This document shows positions 31,428 through 32,551 of a stretch of 32,551 nucleotides of DNA, piece after piece. Numbering within the stretch: the stretch's first letter is position 1; each line of letters starts with the position of its first letter. A program made the translations under genes and the position numbers. This DNA comes from Nitrospirae bacterium GWB2_47_37 (GTDB taxonomy: Bacteria; Nitrospirota; Thermodesulfovibrionia; Thermodesulfovibrionales; Dissulfurispiraceae), in assembly GCA_001803635.1 (NCBI GenBank), contig MHDU01000015.1:1-32551 (forward strand), written 5' to 3'. The notes beneath the pieces were generated by a model, which was not told the DNA's origin, did no database searches, and saw only the letters and a list, made by a program, of their open reading frames with translations.

Positions 31428-32551
31428 CCTTTGTCGTTATCCTCTTCGGGTCTTCACCCGTAATCCTCATCAGATATATCCCCTTTGCGCCGTCCCTGTC
31501 GGATGTGAAAGTTATATGCCTGCCGTCAGGAGAAAATGAAGGCTCTTCGTTATTTCCCCTGTCCGTTAATTGTGTCAGGCCGCTGCTGTCGGGCTTAATA
31601 ACGAATATCTGGTTCTTCCCTCCTATCATTCTTACAAAGACAATCCTGTCCCCTTTGGAAGACCATGCCGGAGAAGTATTATAAGAACCTTCGAATGTGA
31701 GCCTTCTTACGCCGTTGCCGTCATTATTCGCTATATATATCTGCGGGCTTCCGGACCTATTGGAAACGAACAATATATGGTTGCCGTCGGGCGACACCGA
31801 CGGAGACACGTCTATCCACGGGGAAGACACGAGCTTCCAACCTTTCATGTTCGAAATATCTCCGACATGTATATTCGATTTGCCGTCCTTTGACGACGAA
31901 AAAACAAATTCCCTGTTGTTCGGGAAAAAATTTCCGGACATGTTCAACCCGCCGAGCCTCACGATATTTTTCTCCTTCATTGTCCCCATGTCGAGCGCGT
32001 ATATATCCCAGCTCCGGTTTCGCTCGGCCGAATAAAGCAGTTTTGTCCCGTCCGGGGACCACCTCGGGGACAATAAAATCCCGCCTCTTATTCCGAGCCC
32101 ATACGACCGCTGCCCGTCCCAATCCATGACATAGAGTTCGGAATTTTTGACATATGCTATTTTAGTCCTGAATATCCCCTGCTGTCCCGTAAGAGTTTTG
32201 TATATATCGTTCGCAATGGAATGTGCAAGCGGCCTTAAGAGGTCGGAAGACCCGGAATATTCCTTTCTTAAAACTTCAGCCGCGCTCGAAACATCATACG
32301 CGGAGACAACGACTGTCAGCCCTTTGCCCGTAATAACTCTGCCCTTTACCGCAAGCTCCACGCCGAGCCCTTTCCAACTGTTGGGATTAAACGGCTGATC
32401 GGGACGTTCTATCTGCGCGGCGTCGTCAATGCAGTCAAAAAGGCCGGTGAAATTAAGATCGTCCTTTATTATGTCGGATATTTCCTTGCCTCCGGTAAAA
32501 TTCTGAACGGCAACCGGCAGCTTCTTCATACCCGGAGACGTTATGTCGATG
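31393..32551 (-). CDS. tolB: TolB, Tol-Pal periplasmic beta-propeller (5' end outside window)
   Basis: TolB is the periplasmic protein of the Tol-Pal system, which keeps the outer membrane attached during division. The N-terminal domain (VAVQNFTGGKEISDIIKDDL) is followed by propeller repeats of the WSPDGTKLLYSAERN type: SPRWSPDG, SPSVSPDG, SPAWSSKG and EPSFSPDG. The frame is open past the internal ATG at 32529 to the window edge. It encodes IDITSPG, which matches the sequence that normally follows the TolB signal peptide. The true start is therefore outside, and 32529 is not the start. Pal and TolQRA would be expected further right. The gene converges on the rhodanese gene with ten bases between the stop codons. 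Confidence 0.92.
   Translation of the reverse strand, partial: IDITSPGMKKLPVAVQNFTGGKEISDIIKDDLNFTGLFDCIDDAAQIERPDQPFNPNSWKGLGVELAVKGRVITGKGLTVVVSAYDVSSAAEVLRKEYSGSSDLLRPLAHSIANDIYKTLTGQQGIFRTKIAYVKNSELYVMDWDGQRSYGLGIRGGILLSPRWSPDGTKLLYSAERNRSWDIYALDMGTMKEKNIVRLGGLNMSGNFFPNNREFVFSSSKDGKSNIHVGDISNMKGWKLVSSPWIDVSPSVSPDGNHILFVSNRSGSPQIYIANNDGNGVRRLTFEGSYNTSPAWSSKGDRIVFVRMIGGKNQIFVIKPDSSGLTQLTDRGNNEEPSFSPDGRHITFTSDRDGAKGIYLMRITGEDPKRITTKGIKATGPNWSP

Overview
The window is a stretch of chromosome from a Gram-negative bacterium. The outer-membrane-associated protein TolB and a periplasmic c-type haem/rhodanese protein support this. Arginine AGG and isoleucine ATA are frequent in the housekeeping genes. 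That codon style, the two-subunit acetate-type symporter and an apparent selenoprotein fit an anaerobic or sulfur-metabolising lineage such as Nitrospirota (Thermodesulfovibrionia) or Desulfobacterota. This assignment is inference by eye and is weak at phylum level. No rRNA, tRNA, CRISPR array, integrase or transposase was seen, and no gene-free gap exceeds 300 bases.

Layout: (1) 2-3825 is a MoxR ATPase (5' end outside the window), a DUF58 protein and a TgpA-like transglutaminase in one tight operon. (2) 3931-6345 is gyrA. (3) 6406-15025 is a type I restriction-modification island in the unusual order hsdR, Phd/RelE-type toxin-antitoxin pair, hsdS, DUF6880-like protein, fic, a small antisense gene, hsdM. 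The toxin overlaps the hsdS start, and the small antisense gene converges on and overlaps fic. (4) 15074-21925 is a signalling block: a 59-residue membrane protein, a symporter-histidine kinase fusion (CbrA-like), a lone receiver, a cNMP/CBS/DUF294 nucleotidyltransferase and an NtrC-type sigma-54 activator. (5) A small S4 RNA-binding protein lies on the minus strand at 22038-22247. (6) 22509-29786 is a second DUF294 protein behind a good sigma-54 promoter with two upstream inverted repeats, then a DEDDh exonuclease, a DUF4212/VC_2705-type symporter pair, YggT and acetyl-CoA synthetase. (7) 30027-31382 is a secreted haem c and triple-rhodanese protein interrupted by one in-frame TGA. (8) tolB lies on the minus strand and runs off the right edge.

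Blocks 4 to 6 read as one regulatory unit for uptake and activation of acetate or a similar carboxylate. A transporter-shaped sensor kinase would signal to a sigma-54 activator. That activator could fire the promoter at 22463, which heads a duplicated DUF294 gene, an exonuclease, the transporter and then the acetate-activating enzyme. The role of the DUF294 and exonuclease proteins in such clusters is not established and is the best candidate here for an undescribed control system.

The strongest single observation is the TGA at 30609-30611. The reading frame continues intact for 256 codons across it, and a stem-loop with a GGUAA loop sits at the distance expected for a bacterial SECIS element. 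The gene is therefore best read as a selenoprotein, not as two broken ORFs.
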